Shown: piece by piece, positions 37,251-46,749 of the stretch
Layout of the letters: each line of letters starts with the position of its first letter
How positions within the stretch are numbered: position 1 is the stretch's first letter
Source: JAMCRM01 sp035561075
GTDB taxonomy: Bacteria; Acidobacteriota; Terriglobia; Bryobacterales; Bryobacteraceae
Assembly: GCA_035561075.1 (NCBI GenBank)
Contig: DATMYF010000189.1
Span: 9,755-73,754 of the forward strand
Direction: 5' to 3'
DNA length: 64,000 nt
Position numbers and translations under genes: made by a program
The notes under the pieces: generated by a model
Databases searched by the model: none
What the model was told of the DNA's origin: nothing
Seen by the model: only the letters and a program-made list of their open reading frames with translations

Positions 37251-39454
37251 CAGGGTCCATGCCGCCAGCGACCCGCATACTCCGAAAGAACTTCGTTTCT
37301 TCGATGATGAACCCGATCGCGTTTCTGCGGTCCGGCGGGCTCGCATACGGCCTTGCAGTTGTGATGTTCCTGTGCTTCATTTACGTGGGCGTAATGGGTG
37401 TGGATTTCGGTCCTCACTTTGATGAGCCCTACCTGTTAGAGGGGTTAACCCAGTCCGTCGAAAGTCTCACGCTTCTGCCGCAGCGCTATATATATAACGG
37501 TGTGTACTTCGCTCTCGGGTTTGCGGCATTTTCCCCAGAGATCGCGGAGTTTGGGACATTGGCGGCCCGGGAGATTCGGGCTCATCCGACAAGACCGTTC
37601 GACCTCGCGGCGTATCCACGCATCAGAGAAGCGCAGTCCCGTCTGATTTCATTCCTGCGGACTAAGCCCGCGATTCTCCGCGTGCGGACGTGGTATATCG
37701 TCTTCTCAGCACTCACCGTACTATGGGTGTTCGGGTTGACAACGGCGATCAGTCGCTCGCCGTGGGCCGGACTGCTGGGTGCGGGAGTGCTCGTCTCATC
37801 CTGGGAATTTGCCTACCACGCCAGATTTGCCGCGGTTGATATCGTACTGGCGATGCTGTTGACTTTGTGTGTGTTTCTAGCCGTCATGGTTCTGGAGACG
37901 GAATCGCCGCAACGGCGGCGGTGGCTCCAGACGTCGTCGGCCGTGGCACTCGGGGTTGCGATGGGTACGAAGGCCGGCGCGATGGTTGGAATAGTGCCGC
38001 TAGTGCTCTCCGTGGTGTTATCATCTCGGGTGGATCGTCCTCTGCGCTTAGCCCTTCGCATTTTCACAGTGACCTCCATCGCGCTCGCGGTCTACATCTT
38101 GACGACCCCGGGGCTCTTTCTCGATCCGGTCCGCGTACTAAACGACTGGACGAGGGAAATAGGCGCATATTCCCGCGTTTCGGCTGGTTACACGTACTAT
38201 ATCGGGGGATACGGCACGCACGCGGTTTCCATCTTGCGATATCTGGCACTATCCGCGATGTTCCCGTTTATCTGGGTATCTGTGGCCCTGTTTGCAGCGG
38301 CAATCGCCGGTGCTGGGCTGTTACTCGCGAAGTCGCGATCTAAGTTCCTGGTGTTTGTGTCTTTTCCCGTTGCGTACTTGCTCATCATCGCCGGGGCTAA
38401 CCTCTTTATCGTCAGAAACTATCAGGTGCTGCTGCCGTTCGCCGCCACATGTGCCGCCTTCGCAATATGGAAATGTTTACTCATGTTGCGGTCTTACCGG
38501 TTCGTGTTTGTGGCGTGCATCTGCGCCATTGCGACGGTCTGTCTGAGCGGAATCGGCTTTCAGGTTGCGCAAGCGTCGACAGTTCGTCGGATCGAGAGCG
38601 AAGAAGCCGTTCTGGGACTGAGAGCCTATCTCTCTGCGCACCCGGCTCAGACAGTCGCCTTCAGTTCGCGGTTGCGGAAAGCTGTGGGTGCCAATTCCAG
38701 CCTCGATCAAGTTGAGAGCCCTCGCTACTGCGCGTTCTACTACAATGAGGCCGATCCTTACGATTACGTTGTTTCGAAAACTCCGGGACTCTTCGCCGCG
38801 GTGTTCGGGTCGCATGAGGTGAACTACGATTATTATCCAACGTGGGGAGGGCAGAATTTCGATACCCGTATTCTGATCACCAAGACGGCCGACGCGGCAC
38901 GCATCGGGATCAATTGCGGTAACACTCTCCACGACCCTGCAGTCGCCCGCCTGGCGGCCCGGGGCGCTGAAGTGGTCGGGTATATCGATTGCCGCCGCAA
39001 GGACGAATTGTACTCGCGACATGGCCTGGAGATGGCGGTCATCGAAGGCGAACCGTTCACCTGGGACGTCCGTCCTTACGGCCTAAATAAGTTCGATGCA
39101 CAGGGACTCTTTGGGTGGAATCGTGTTGCATTTTCGGTAAAGAGGCTCGACCCGGCATCGAAGTACTCTCTCGCCGTCCGGTGGTGGAGTTTCGACGGCC
39201 CCGACCGGGTGCAGTCGATCACCGTAACCTCTTTGGACGGCGCTAAGTCGTTCCAGGTGCTCAGGCCCACTCCTGTGCCGGGTTACCTGGATCTTCGCTC
39301 GAAGGTGCAGCCGGGCCGCATGCCGGAGAGCCTCTCGGCAGATATGCCGACGGAAGCCTACCGGGACGGCGGTGCGGTGGTTTCGGTGATGAGGGATGGT
39401 GGCGCCAACGCTGTGCTCAGCGATCTCTGGATTTTGAAATGGCGGTGCATGTGA
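37247..39454 (+). CDS. Polytopic GT-C-type glycosyltransferase
   Basis: The ATG at 37247 overlaps the upstream stop (ATGA) and gives 735 residues; the frame from 37211 is longer by 12 residues. The membrane part (about 30-430) opens with VVMFLCFIYVGVMGVDFGP and then HFDEPYLLEGLTQSVES, whose Asp-Glu pair fits the GT-C catalytic loop, and has about ten helices such as LVFVSFPVAYLLIIAGANLF. The C-terminal 300 residues are soluble (YDYYPTWGGQNFDTRILIT, then GLFGWNRVAFSVKRLDP) and differ from the shared beta domain of the previous GT-C enzyme. Its donor is probably produced by the GT2-GtrA protein encoded just upstream. Confidence 0.83.
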   Translation: MTGSMPPATRILRKNFVSSMMNPIAFLRSGGLAYGLAVVMFLCFIYVGVMGVDFGPHFDEPYLLEGLTQSVESLTLLPQRYIYNGVYFALGFAAFSPEIAEFGTLAAREIRAHPTRPFDLAAYPRIREAQSRLISFLRTKPAILRVRTWYIVFSALTVLWVFGLTTAISRSPWAGLLGAGVLVSSWEFAYHARFAAVDIVLAMLLTLCVFLAVMVLETESPQRRRWLQTSSAVALGVAMGTKAGAMVGIVPLVLSVVLSSRVDRPLRLALRIFTVTSIALAVYILTTPGLFLDPVRVLNDWTREIGAYSRVSAGYTYYIGGYGTHAVSILRYLALSAMFPFIWVSVALFAAAIAGAGLLLAKSRSKFLVFVSFPVAYLLIIAGANLFIVRNYQVLLPFAATCAAFAIWKCLLMLRSYRFVFVACICAIATVCLSGIGFQVAQASTVRRIESEEAVLGLRAYLSAHPAQTVAFSSRLRKAVGANSSLDQVESPRYCAFYYNEADPYDYVVSKTPGLFAAVFGSHEVNYDYYPTWGGQNFDTRILITKTADAARIGINCGNTLHDPAVARLAARGAEVVGYIDCRRKDELYSRHGLEMAVIEGEPFTWDVRPYGLNKFDAQGLFGWNRVAFSVKRLDPASKYSLAVRWWSFDGPDRVQSITVTSLDGAKSFQVLRPTPVPGYLDLRSKVQPGRMPESLSADMPTEAYRDGGAVVSVMRDGGANAVLSDLWILKWRCM

Positions 39455-39617
39455 GGCGCGATCGGAAGCGGTTGCGCACCGGAAACAGCGGGCACCGGCC
39501 TTGACGAAGAACATTCGATAAACACACCGTGCATTGCGCATTCGTACAGTATATAGACTTGATGCGGTACCGCATGACACTAGGCGGTCGACGCAATGTG
39601 ACTATCACCCCACTTCC

Positions 39618-40544
39618 ATGCTACGCGTCTCGCTGATTATTTGCACTTATAACAGAGCAGACATTTTGTCCAGGTGTCTTGTCGCCGCCCGCGAGCAGAC
39701 GCTGTCCGGGTCGGATTATGAGATCATCGTCGTTGACAACGCCTCCACGGACCACACACGCGCCGTCGTTGAGCGGTTTGTCTCAACCGCAGGTAAGGGT
39801 GCCGAGGTGCGGTACCTTTTCGAAAGCGCTAAAGGGCTGTCTCACGCTAGAAATGCCGGCGCCGAAGCCGCGCGCTCTCCCACCGTTACCTACATCGATG
39901 ACGATGCGATCGCGGCCCCCGATCTCTTGGAGCGCATAGATCAGGTGTTCAAGGCGCACCCCGATGCCGGCGCCGTAGGCGGACGTATTGACCTGAGGTT
40001 ACCCGGACAGCTGCCCTGGTGGTATTCGGATTACTTCGACGGGTACTACAGTAAATTCGACCTCAAAGTGGTCGAGGTGACGCGTGCCTCGGAAGTGTGG
40101 CAGTACCCATTCGGTGCGAATATCTCGTTGTCGCGAGTGGCGCTGGAAAGCGTTGGAGGTTTCAATATTAGGATGGGCCGGATTGGCAGAGACTGCTCCG
40201 GCGGAGAGGAAATTGATGCCTGCTGCCGCATTGCCCATGCCGGTTATGGAATTTACTATACGCCATTTGCCTCTGTGGAGCACGTTGTGTTTCCATCGCG
40301 GCTGTATTGGGATCACATAGCGAAGACCGCTCGCGCTGCCGGCCGGAACTGGGCGTATTACGAATTCGAAGTGCTTAAAAGTGGGCAGGAACTGCGGCCG
40401 GACATTCTGGCATTCCTCAGCACGTGCAAGCAGATGGTAATACGAGGGGCACAAAGGTCTTTCAAGGACTTCTGCATTTCCTATAGTCAGTGTCTCTTCT
40501 ATCGTGCGAAGATTATCCGTAAGTTGCGTTACCGTTGGGCTTGA
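39618..40544 (+). CDS. GT2 family glycosyltransferase
   Basis: The ATG at 39618 (MLRVSLIICTYNRADILSRC) begins the family sequence; an earlier in-frame ATG at 39534 adds 28 unrelated residues. The 308-residue protein has IIVVDNASTDHTRAVVERFV, KGLSHARNAGAEAARSPTVT, YIDDDAIAAPDLL (metal-binding DDD) and the acceptor-side GRIGRDCSGGEEIDACCRIA, ending in a basic helix. It matches the RfaB/WsbE-like group of surface glycan transferases. The 163 bp upstream hold no recognisable gene. It is convergent with a methyltransferase. Confidence 0.9.
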   Translation: MLRVSLIICTYNRADILSRCLVAAREQTLSGSDYEIIVVDNASTDHTRAVVERFVSTAGKGAEVRYLFESAKGLSHARNAGAEAARSPTVTYIDDDAIAAPDLLERIDQVFKAHPDAGAVGGRIDLRLPGQLPWWYSDYFDGYYSKFDLKVVEVTRASEVWQYPFGANISLSRVALESVGGFNIRMGRIGRDCSGGEEIDACCRIAHAGYGIYYTPFASVEHVVFPSRLYWDHIAKTARAAGRNWAYYEFEVLKSGQELRPDILAFLSTCKQMVIRGAQRSFKDFCISYSQCLFYRAKIIRKLRYRWA

Positions 40545-40601
40545 GACTGCGTTGCCCTGGCGTTCGCCGTCGCTACAACACCGAATGAAGAAACGAGGCA
40601 G

Positions 40602-41654
40602 CTAGCGCTTGCGCGCCAGGAAGGTCCAGAAGTTGCGCAGATATTTGTTGCAGAACACTTCGGTTTGTACCGTCATGTCCTCGCAATACGTTCCCAGGAG
40701 GTCCAATGCCAGTTCCAGGCGGTATCGTTCGTAAACCGGACCCATAAGGGCACGCATTTCGTGAGTGATTCTGGTATCGGCTGAAAACGCAGCGCGTCGG
40801 CGCGCGAGTTCAACCAGCCTGGCTTGCAGCGCGGAAACATCGTGCACGGGATGATACAGGGACGGCATCAATTCGGGCTCCATCCGGAAACGCCGGAAGA
40901 GGTCCAGGTACTCCTGCAGGGAAAGATAGTCGCCGACATCGTACGGATGCCGGTAAACCTGAGCGTGATACTGCCGCGCTTCGGGCCGCTCAAGCAGAGT
41001 GATCCCGAACAGGCCGAAATGGCCGTCATGGGCGACAAACTCGAGGGAGTACTTATTTGGAATCTCCATACAGACAATCCCCCCCGGAGCAAGGAGGTTG
41101 CCTAGGTTTTCGAACAGTTGCGCCACGCTGTCGACGTGTTCGGCTACATCATTGCATGTAATAACGTCGAACCGTCCCATCGCAGGTACTATGCCAGGGT
41201 CCAATACATCGTGCCGAAGAATGTGGGCATTATTGGAAAGCCCTGAGTCGGCGATGTTGGCGTGTGCGAATGCTATCCGTTGTTCATCGACCTCTATCCC
41301 GATGCAACTGGCACCACGACGGGCGCCGGCAACGACGCAACCGCCAAAGCCGCAGCCAATGTCCAGGTAGCGCTTGCCGTTCAAGGGCGTGAACTGCTCG
41401 ATTACGCCAATGAGATCGGCGCCGCGGCAGTTCGTTGATAATGCATAGTGAAACCACATCTCCTGGGTTTCCGAGAGGCTTTCTAAGTCGCGCACCGTGC
41501 GGAGCACAACCCCCTGCGCGGTCTGAAAATACCTGACGTATGCTGCGGCGAAGGTTTCGCCGATATGAAAATAGTGCGCCAGCGCGTCAACGAGGTTCAC
41601 GGCGTCGCACGATCCAGCGAGAGTGTCTTTGAGATGCCCGGTCCCACTGCCCAT
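40602..41654 (-). CDS. Class I SAM methyltransferase
   Basis: A 350-residue protein with a methyltransferase core in its middle: YLDIGCGFGGCVVAGARRGA (about 98-117), CIGIEVDEQRIAFAHANI, RFDVITCNDVAEHVDSVAQL and LLAPGGIVCMEIPNKYSLEF. The N-terminal ~90 residues (LVDALAHYFHIGETFAAAYV) are helical and the C-terminal ~110 (YERYRLELALDLLGTYCEDM) also helical, so substrate recognition is probably by the ends. A glycan O-methyltransferase is likely from context only. Minus strand, 59 bp before the SBBP gene on the same strand. Confidence 0.82.
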   Translation of the reverse strand: MGSGTGHLKDTLAGSCDAVNLVDALAHYFHIGETFAAAYVRYFQTAQGVVLRTVRDLESLSETQEMWFHYALSTNCRGADLIGVIEQFTPLNGKRYLDIGCGFGGCVVAGARRGASCIGIEVDEQRIAFAHANIADSGLSNNAHILRHDVLDPGIVPAMGRFDVITCNDVAEHVDSVAQLFENLGNLLAPGGIVCMEIPNKYSLEFVAHDGHFGLFGITLLERPEARQYHAQVYRHPYDVGDYLSLQEYLDLFRRFRMEPELMPSLYHPVHDVSALQARLVELARRRAAFSADTRITHEMRALMGPVYERYRLELALDLLGTYCEDMTVQTEVFCNKYLRNFWTFLARKR

Positions 41655-41713
41655 ATCGAGTCATTCTAGCGCACGGCGTCAGACCGCCCGGGATGGCCGG
41701 ACGCCGCATCGCG

Positions 41714-43920
41714 TCAAGGCACGAGCCAAGATCCTTTCAGTGGCATGCCGGTGTTAAGATCGCTTCGATCTATTGCGTAAAGGTACACGTTCTTCGCGCC
41801 GGCGAAGCCGGATTTGAAGGCGAGCGCAGTGTTCAGAACGAGAACGGTTCCCGAACCGGAGACTGACGAGGCCTCAACGTCGAGACGGCATTGGCTGTTC
41901 TCGATGAAGGCGGAGGCTCCGAGATTATAGCCGCCCAACAATGCATTACCGGCGTCGTTCCATAGATAAACGCGGTTCGCAGCCCGTTCGTATGTGACAT
42001 AACAGGCGCGGGCGCCATCTAGGGCGGGGCTAATGAGGATGGCGGCCCAAGCGATGTCGGTGTATGCGGTAGCGTCGGAGAACGTTGCTGAAAAGACGTG
42101 GCTCGAGCCGTTGCCTGACGATGGAGAGACTGATACGGCCGTCGGGGGTTGCGTATGTCCAGGCACGGTCCAAGCCCCCTTTGCATACATGCCGCTGTTA
42201 AGGTTCCTTTGATCGACGGCGTACAGGTAGACGGTTTTCGCGCCCGCGAAGCTCGACTTGAAAGTGAAGGCACCATTCACCGTCATGGAGTTGCCGGAAG
42301 CCGATAGTGAGGAGGCTGCTACGTTAAGGCTGCACTGGTTGTTATCAATGGCGGTTGCGGTCCCGAGGGTATACCCTCCCAGCAGGGCGGTCCCGCTGTC
42401 GTCCCAGAGGTAGACACGCCGAGAGGAGCGGTCAAATAGCGCATAACATGACCCCGAGCCGTCAAGCACCGGGCTGATCAGGATGAGAGCCCAGACGATA
42501 TCCTCGTATCCATCAGCGTCGGAGAAGGCAGCCGAAAAGGTCTGAGTGAGACCGCTGCCAGAAGATGGGGAGACCGACACGGCCACAGGTGGAGCCGTCG
42601 AACCGGGCACCACCCATGTGCCCAAGGCTTGTAGCCCGCTGTTCAGACCACTACGATTGAGGGCATAGAGGTATACCTGCTTGGAACCCGCGAAACCGGA
42701 CTTGAATGCGAGCGCGACATTCAGCACCAGCGTGCTCCCGGAGGACTGCACTGCAGAGGTCCCCACATCGACGCGGCATTGGGCGTTCTCGATGATGACA
42801 GGTGTTCCTGGCGTATAGGCACCCAGAAGAGCGGTACCGCTGTCATTCCATAGATAGAGGCGGTTGTTCGGTCGTTCATACGCCACGTAACAGGCGTGTG
42901 TGCCGTCGAGCACCGGGCTGACCAGGATCGCTGCCCAGGTAATATCGGCATAGCCGTGTGGGTCGGAAAAGGAGGCCGAGAACGTCTGGCTGAGGCCGCT
43001 GCCCGAAGCCGGAGAAACCGACACCGCCGCGGGAGGCTGCGCAGTGCTTGGCACCGTCCAGGTACCTCTCTGCTGCAGGCCGCTATTCAACCCGCTTTGG
43101 TCAAGGCCATAACTGTAAGTGTACTGAGCACCGGCGAAGCTCGCCTTGAACCTCAGGGCGGCGTTGAAAGTGAGCGTGTTTCCGGAGATAGTGACCGACG
43201 AAGTGGCCAGATCGACGCCGCATTGGCTATTCTCAATCGTGCCGGATGCCCCGGGCTGTACGCCGCCGAGCAGGTTCGCGCCAGTGTCATCCCAAAGATA
43301 CACACGGTTTGACGGCCGGTTGTAGGCTACGTAACAAGCGTTGCGGGAGTCCGGGAGTGGGGCGACGAGAATCAGCACCCATGCGAGGTCGGCGTCGGGA
43401 TCAGAAAACGCCGCCGAGAAAGTCTGGCTGAGGCTGCTGCCTGAAGCCGGCGCAATCGACAGAGCCGTGGGTGGCTGTGTGGAGCCGGTCACTATCCACG
43501 TCCCCACGTTTCGCATACCGGTATTGTTTCCGCTGCGATCCACCGCATAAAGATAAAGAGTTTTGTCCCCCCTGAAGGCGGGTGTGAAGGTCACGGCCGC
43601 ATTGAGGGTAAGGGTAGACCCGGAGGACGAGACGGTGGAAGCTGCGGCGTCCAGGCGGCATTGGCTATTCTCGATCTGTGTAGAGGATCCCGGCGCGCTG
43701 GCGCCGAGCAGTGCTGTACCGGCGTCGTCCCAGAGATACAGGCGATTGGCTGCACGGTCGTAACCCACATAGCAGGCGTGCGCCCCATCGAGTACGGGGC
43801 TGATCAAGATCAGCGCCCATGCAATATCGGCATAACCGTCCGGATCGGAGAATACGGCGGAGAAAACCTGCCTCGCACCGCTACCGGAAGATGGGCTGGC
43901 CGAGGCCGCTGTGGGCGGGC
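41714..43920 (-). repeat. Five tandem ~125-codon repeats in the SBBP protein
   Basis: Five homologous units of roughly 370 bp make up the 3' half of the SBBP gene. Each has the conserved text YLWDDxGxALLG and ENxQCxxDxxxSxVxxSGxT. Units differ throughout in sequence, so they are old and not a recent expansion, unlike the coiled-coil duplication at 29.7-30.0 kb. Confidence 0.8.
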
Positions 43921-45946
43921 CGGCCAGCTTAATCTGCGTGACGAATGCGTTGTGCCCGGCGCTGCTGCTTATAGATCCCGCCGTAACCGGGTAAGTTGGC
44001 GAAGAAGTATCTCCGACCACAACCACACCCCCAGTCCCGTCTAGAGCCACTGCCCACGCATGGTCATCGAGCGACCCGCCCAAATAGCTGGAGAACAACT
44101 GCGTGGCTCCGTCCGCACTCCACTGGGTGACAAACGCTTCGAATCCGCCGCGGTAAGCAGCTTGCGATCCTTGAGTGAGGGGAAAATCCGCGGATGTCGT
44201 ATACCCTACAGCCCACGCCACGTTGGATGCATCGACCGCTACGGATGTCGCCGCGTCGGCCCCGGTGCCGCCCCAGACGCGTACATACGAAAGCGTTGTG
44301 CCAGCGGGGTTGACCTTAGCCACGAAGGCATCGTAATCGCCTCGCGGTCCCGTTCGGCCACCGGGGAAATCCGAAGAAAAGGTTGTGCCGGATGTATATA
44401 GGTTACCCGCGGCATCGATCGCAGCGCCGTACGCCTCGTCCATGCTTCTTCCACCGAGATAGCTTACATAGGTCCAGGCGTTGCCGGCCGGGTTTGTGCA
44501 GGCTATCAAGGCGTCGCCGTTACCCGCATACTCCCGCTGAGCGGCATAGGAGGACGCCAGCCCAGTGGAGTCCGTCCGGCCCGTCAGGCAGGCGCCGCCG
44601 TCCGGCTCGGCTACAACCGCCCGGCCTTGGTCGTTTCCCGAGCCGCCCAAGAGCGTGGAATAGACCAAGGCGGAGCCGGATGCATTCAGACGAACAAGAA
44701 ATGCATCATAGAACCCGCCCCGGTAGATGGTCTGCGGTGCACCTTGGGTAGTTGGGAATTGGCGCGAAGCGGTGTAACCGGTGACGTATACCCCACCTCC
44801 CGGGGCCATGGCTATGCCTGCAGCCGTGTCGTCGCCACTGTCCCCCAGAAATGTTGACCAGACGAGTCCTCCGGTGGCATCCAAGCGCGCTACAAATGCG
44901 TCCGAGAGTCCGCCCGGGGCGGTTCGCAGGGCGCCGGGGGTCACCGGGAAACCCGCGCCAGTCGCTGTACCGGCCACGTAAGCATCTCCCGCCGTATCCA
45001 CCGCGATTGCACGGCCGGCGTCGTTGCCAGGGCCGGCGAGCACCACGGTGTAAACAAGGGAAGTGCGGTCCGGGCTGATCTTTGCGACGAATATATCACG
45101 ATTGGCGCGACTTGCTGTGGCTGTGCCGGTCAAGTTGACGTTGCTCGAAGCCGTTTCACCGGTGATATAGATGTTACCGGCAGAATCCGATGCTGTCGCA
45201 TAGGCCGCGTCAAAGCCGCTCCCTCCGAGCGATGCGGAAAACGTCACCAGGGGGTCGATCACCAGAGGTTTGCTGCGGTCGTATGGCGCCAGACGGAAGC
45301 CTACCGTGCTGCCGTCCACCTCAAAGCGGGCGCCAATCAAGCGCGAGCCGCTGTCCTGATACGCGGCTGGGCGCCGACAGTATAGACGGCCGGACGCGGT
45401 GTCAGCCACCAAATTACCTGACCGGTCAACCCTCACGTGCCGCGCCCCTGCAAGTTGAAACCGGATCCGGCGCGGGTCGGACCCGGGGTCAACGTGAAAC
45501 TCGTATTCGACGCCGTCGGGCCGTCCTCGCCAGACCAGATCGACACCTGGGTAGAGCGAAGGGAAGCGCACGCGTTCATATTGCGGTATGCCGGTCTGCC
45601 AAGCCGAATGCTGTGCACCGCCATAATAGTGAGTAGTGGCGTCGCGGCGCCCCTCCGCAACAGGCGGGCCGGGACTGCGGGCTCCCAGCCAATGGAACCG
45701 CAAGAATTCCAGGTTCCGTTCGCCCGCCGGGGAGATAGCATAGACGGCATTTCCGTGCGCATCAAGGAACCACGCGGCCCCGGCACCCCGGGCCAGGTAG
45801 AGCACTTCGGCAGATGCCTGGCCCCGGTTTGGCTCGAATGAATACGGCACGGAAACCGGCACTGCGCTTTCTGCCCATCCCGCTCCGCAAACCAGAAGCA
45901 GCCAGATAGACCCGGCGAGACCGCGCTTCCTGCTGATAGACCTCAC
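41714..45946 (-). CDS. Secreted SBBP beta-propeller protein with five C-terminal repeats
   Basis: A 1410-residue exported protein. The signal peptide is GSIWLLLVCGAGWAESAVPV and the mature N-terminus has the PYSFEPNRGQASAEVLYLAR segment common before SBBP (seven-bladed beta-propeller) repeats. Residues about 230-670 carry repeats of the type GGSGNDQGRAVVAEPDGGAC, YLGGRSMDEAYGAAIDAAGN. From about residue 675 five units of ~125 residues follow, each with SGSGxxQTFSAxFSD, a CYVxYDRxxNRLYLWDD strand and a VYLYAxDxSxxNxGM end. These suggest an adhesive or glycan-associated surface protein. It sits inside the polysaccharide locus, which supports a cell-envelope role. Confidence 0.9.
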   Translation of the reverse strand: MRSISRKRGLAGSIWLLLVCGAGWAESAVPVSVPYSFEPNRGQASAEVLYLARGAGAAWFLDAHGNAVYAISPAGERNLEFLRFHWLGARSPGPPVAEGRRDATTHYYGGAQHSAWQTGIPQYERVRFPSLYPGVDLVWRGRPDGVEYEFHVDPGSDPRRIRFQLAGARHVRVDRSGNLVADTASGRLYCRRPAAYQDSGSRLIGARFEVDGSTVGFRLAPYDRSKPLVIDPLVTFSASLGGSGFDAAYATASDSAGNIYITGETASSNVNLTGTATASRANRDIFVAKISPDRTSLVYTVVLAGPGNDAGRAIAVDTAGDAYVAGTATGAGFPVTPGALRTAPGGLSDAFVARLDATGGLVWSTFLGDSGDDTAAGIAMAPGGGVYVTGYTASRQFPTTQGAPQTIYRGGFYDAFLVRLNASGSALVYSTLLGGSGNDQGRAVVAEPDGGACLTGRTDSTGLASSYAAQREYAGNGDALIACTNPAGNAWTYVSYLGGRSMDEAYGAAIDAAGNLYTSGTTFSSDFPGGRTGPRGDYDAFVAKVNPAGTTLSYVRVWGGTGADAATSVAVDASNVAWAVGYTTSADFPLTQGSQAAYRGGFEAFVTQWSADGATQLFSSYLGGSLDDHAWAVALDGTGGVVVVGDTSSPTYPVTAGSISSSAGHNAFVTQIKLAGPPTAASASPSSGSGARQVFSAVFSDPDGYADIAWALILISPVLDGAHACYVGYDRAANRLYLWDDAGTALLGASAPGSSTQIENSQCRLDAAASTVSSSGSTLTLNAAVTFTPAFRGDKTLYLYAVDRSGNNTGMRNVGTWIVTGSTQPPTALSIAPASGSSLSQTFSAAFSDPDADLAWVLILVAPLPDSRNACYVAYNRPSNRVYLWDDTGANLLGGVQPGASGTIENSQCGVDLATSSVTISGNTLTFNAALRFKASFAGAQYTYSYGLDQSGLNSGLQQRGTWTVPSTAQPPAAVSVSPASGSGLSQTFSASFSDPHGYADITWAAILVSPVLDGTHACYVAYERPNNRLYLWNDSGTALLGAYTPGTPVIIENAQCRVDVGTSAVQSSGSTLVLNVALAFKSGFAGSKQVYLYALNRSGLNSGLQALGTWVVPGSTAPPVAVSVSPSSGSGLTQTFSAAFSDADGYEDIVWALILISPVLDGSGSCYALFDRSSRRVYLWDDSGTALLGGYTLGTATAIDNNQCSLNVAASSLSASGNSMTVNGAFTFKSSFAGAKTVYLYAVDQRNLNSGMYAKGAWTVPGHTQPPTAVSVSPSSGNGSSHVFSATFSDATAYTDIAWAAILISPALDGARACYVTYERAANRVYLWNDAGNALLGGYNLGASAFIENSQCRLDVEASSVSGSGTVLVLNTALAFKSGFAGAKNVYLYAIDRSDLNTGMPLKGSWLVP

Positions 45947-45978
45947 GTTGCAGCTATCGGTCTGATCGCGCCAAAACC

Positions 45979-46719
45979 TTAGACTTGGCGCCTATCGCTG
46001 GGCCTCTGCGCGGCTCCCGCCAGCAGCCGTATCCGCATCACATCTCGCATGTTCCGCAGATTCCCCCGCACCAGCTCCAGCCGGCTGTCGCCGTCGTCTC
46101 GCCAGCGGATGGGCACTTCCTTCACCACGTAGCCCAGCGCTTGCGCCAATGCCAGGATCTCGACGTCGAACATGTAGCCGTCGATCTTCTGTCTGGCGAA
46201 CAAATTCACGGCCACGTCACGGCGGAAGAACTTGAAGCCGCATTGCGAGTCCGTGATGTGCCACAGCCCCGTGGCCGCGTGCATGAACCAGTGGAAACCG
46301 ATCGAGCCGAGGCGCCGGTAGAGCGGCTGGCGGCGCTCTACCAAAGACCGGTCAATCGCCCGCGAACCCGTCACGATAGGGAATTCCTTCAGCCAAGGCT
46401 CCAGTTTCGCGAATTCCTCGATGGGCACCTTATTGTCCGCGTCGGCGTAGCCGATGATTTCGCCCTCGGCAAGCGCCACCGCCTCCCGCACGCCGCGGCC
46501 TTTGCCGAGGCGCTCGGGGTGTCCAATCGCGCGCAGGCGCGCGTTGGTGCGGGCCATCTCCCGGACCACCTCGCGAGTGCCGTCCGAGCCGTCGGCCGCG
46601 ACGATGATCTCGTAGGTCAGCCCGCGGGCCTCCAGCCAGGCCACGATTTCCGAAATGGTCTGCCCGATTGCGGCCGCCTCGTTGAAGGCGGGCAGTACGA
46701 GCGATAGATACGGCGGCAT
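45979..46719 (-). CDS. Dolichyl/polyprenyl-phosphate GT2 glycosyltransferase
   Basis: The ATG at 46719 (MPPYLSLVLPAFNEAAAIGQ) is chosen; the longer frame to 47061 runs over the divergent phosphatase. The 246-residue protein has IIVAADGSDGTREVVREM, RLGKGRGVREAVALAEGEII, GYADADNKVPIEEFAK (DxD) and TDSQCGFKFFRRDVAVNLF. It resembles ALG5-type dolichol-phosphate-glucosyltransferases without membrane helices. From here to the right the third-position GC is visibly higher than in 20-46 kb. Divergent from the phosphatase gene, with 30 bp between starts. Confidence 0.92.
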   Translation of the reverse strand: MPPYLSLVLPAFNEAAAIGQTISEIVAWLEARGLTYEIIVAADGSDGTREVVREMARTNARLRAIGHPERLGKGRGVREAVALAEGEIIGYADADNKVPIEEFAKLEPWLKEFPIVTGSRAIDRSLVERRQPLYRRLGSIGFHWFMHAATGLWHITDSQCGFKFFRRDVAVNLFARQKIDGYMFDVEILALAQALGYVVKEVPIRWRDDGDSRLELVRGNLRNMRDVMRIRLLAGAAQRPSDRRQV

Positions 46720-46749
46720 GCGCGTGCGTCGGCGGGTTACAATCCGGCT

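Noticed and set aside
40545..40601. Intrinsic terminator between the convergent genes
   Set aside because: I saw no GC-rich stem followed by a T-tract here, nor in the other short convergent gaps at 12504-12530, 31690-31704 and 59467-59470.
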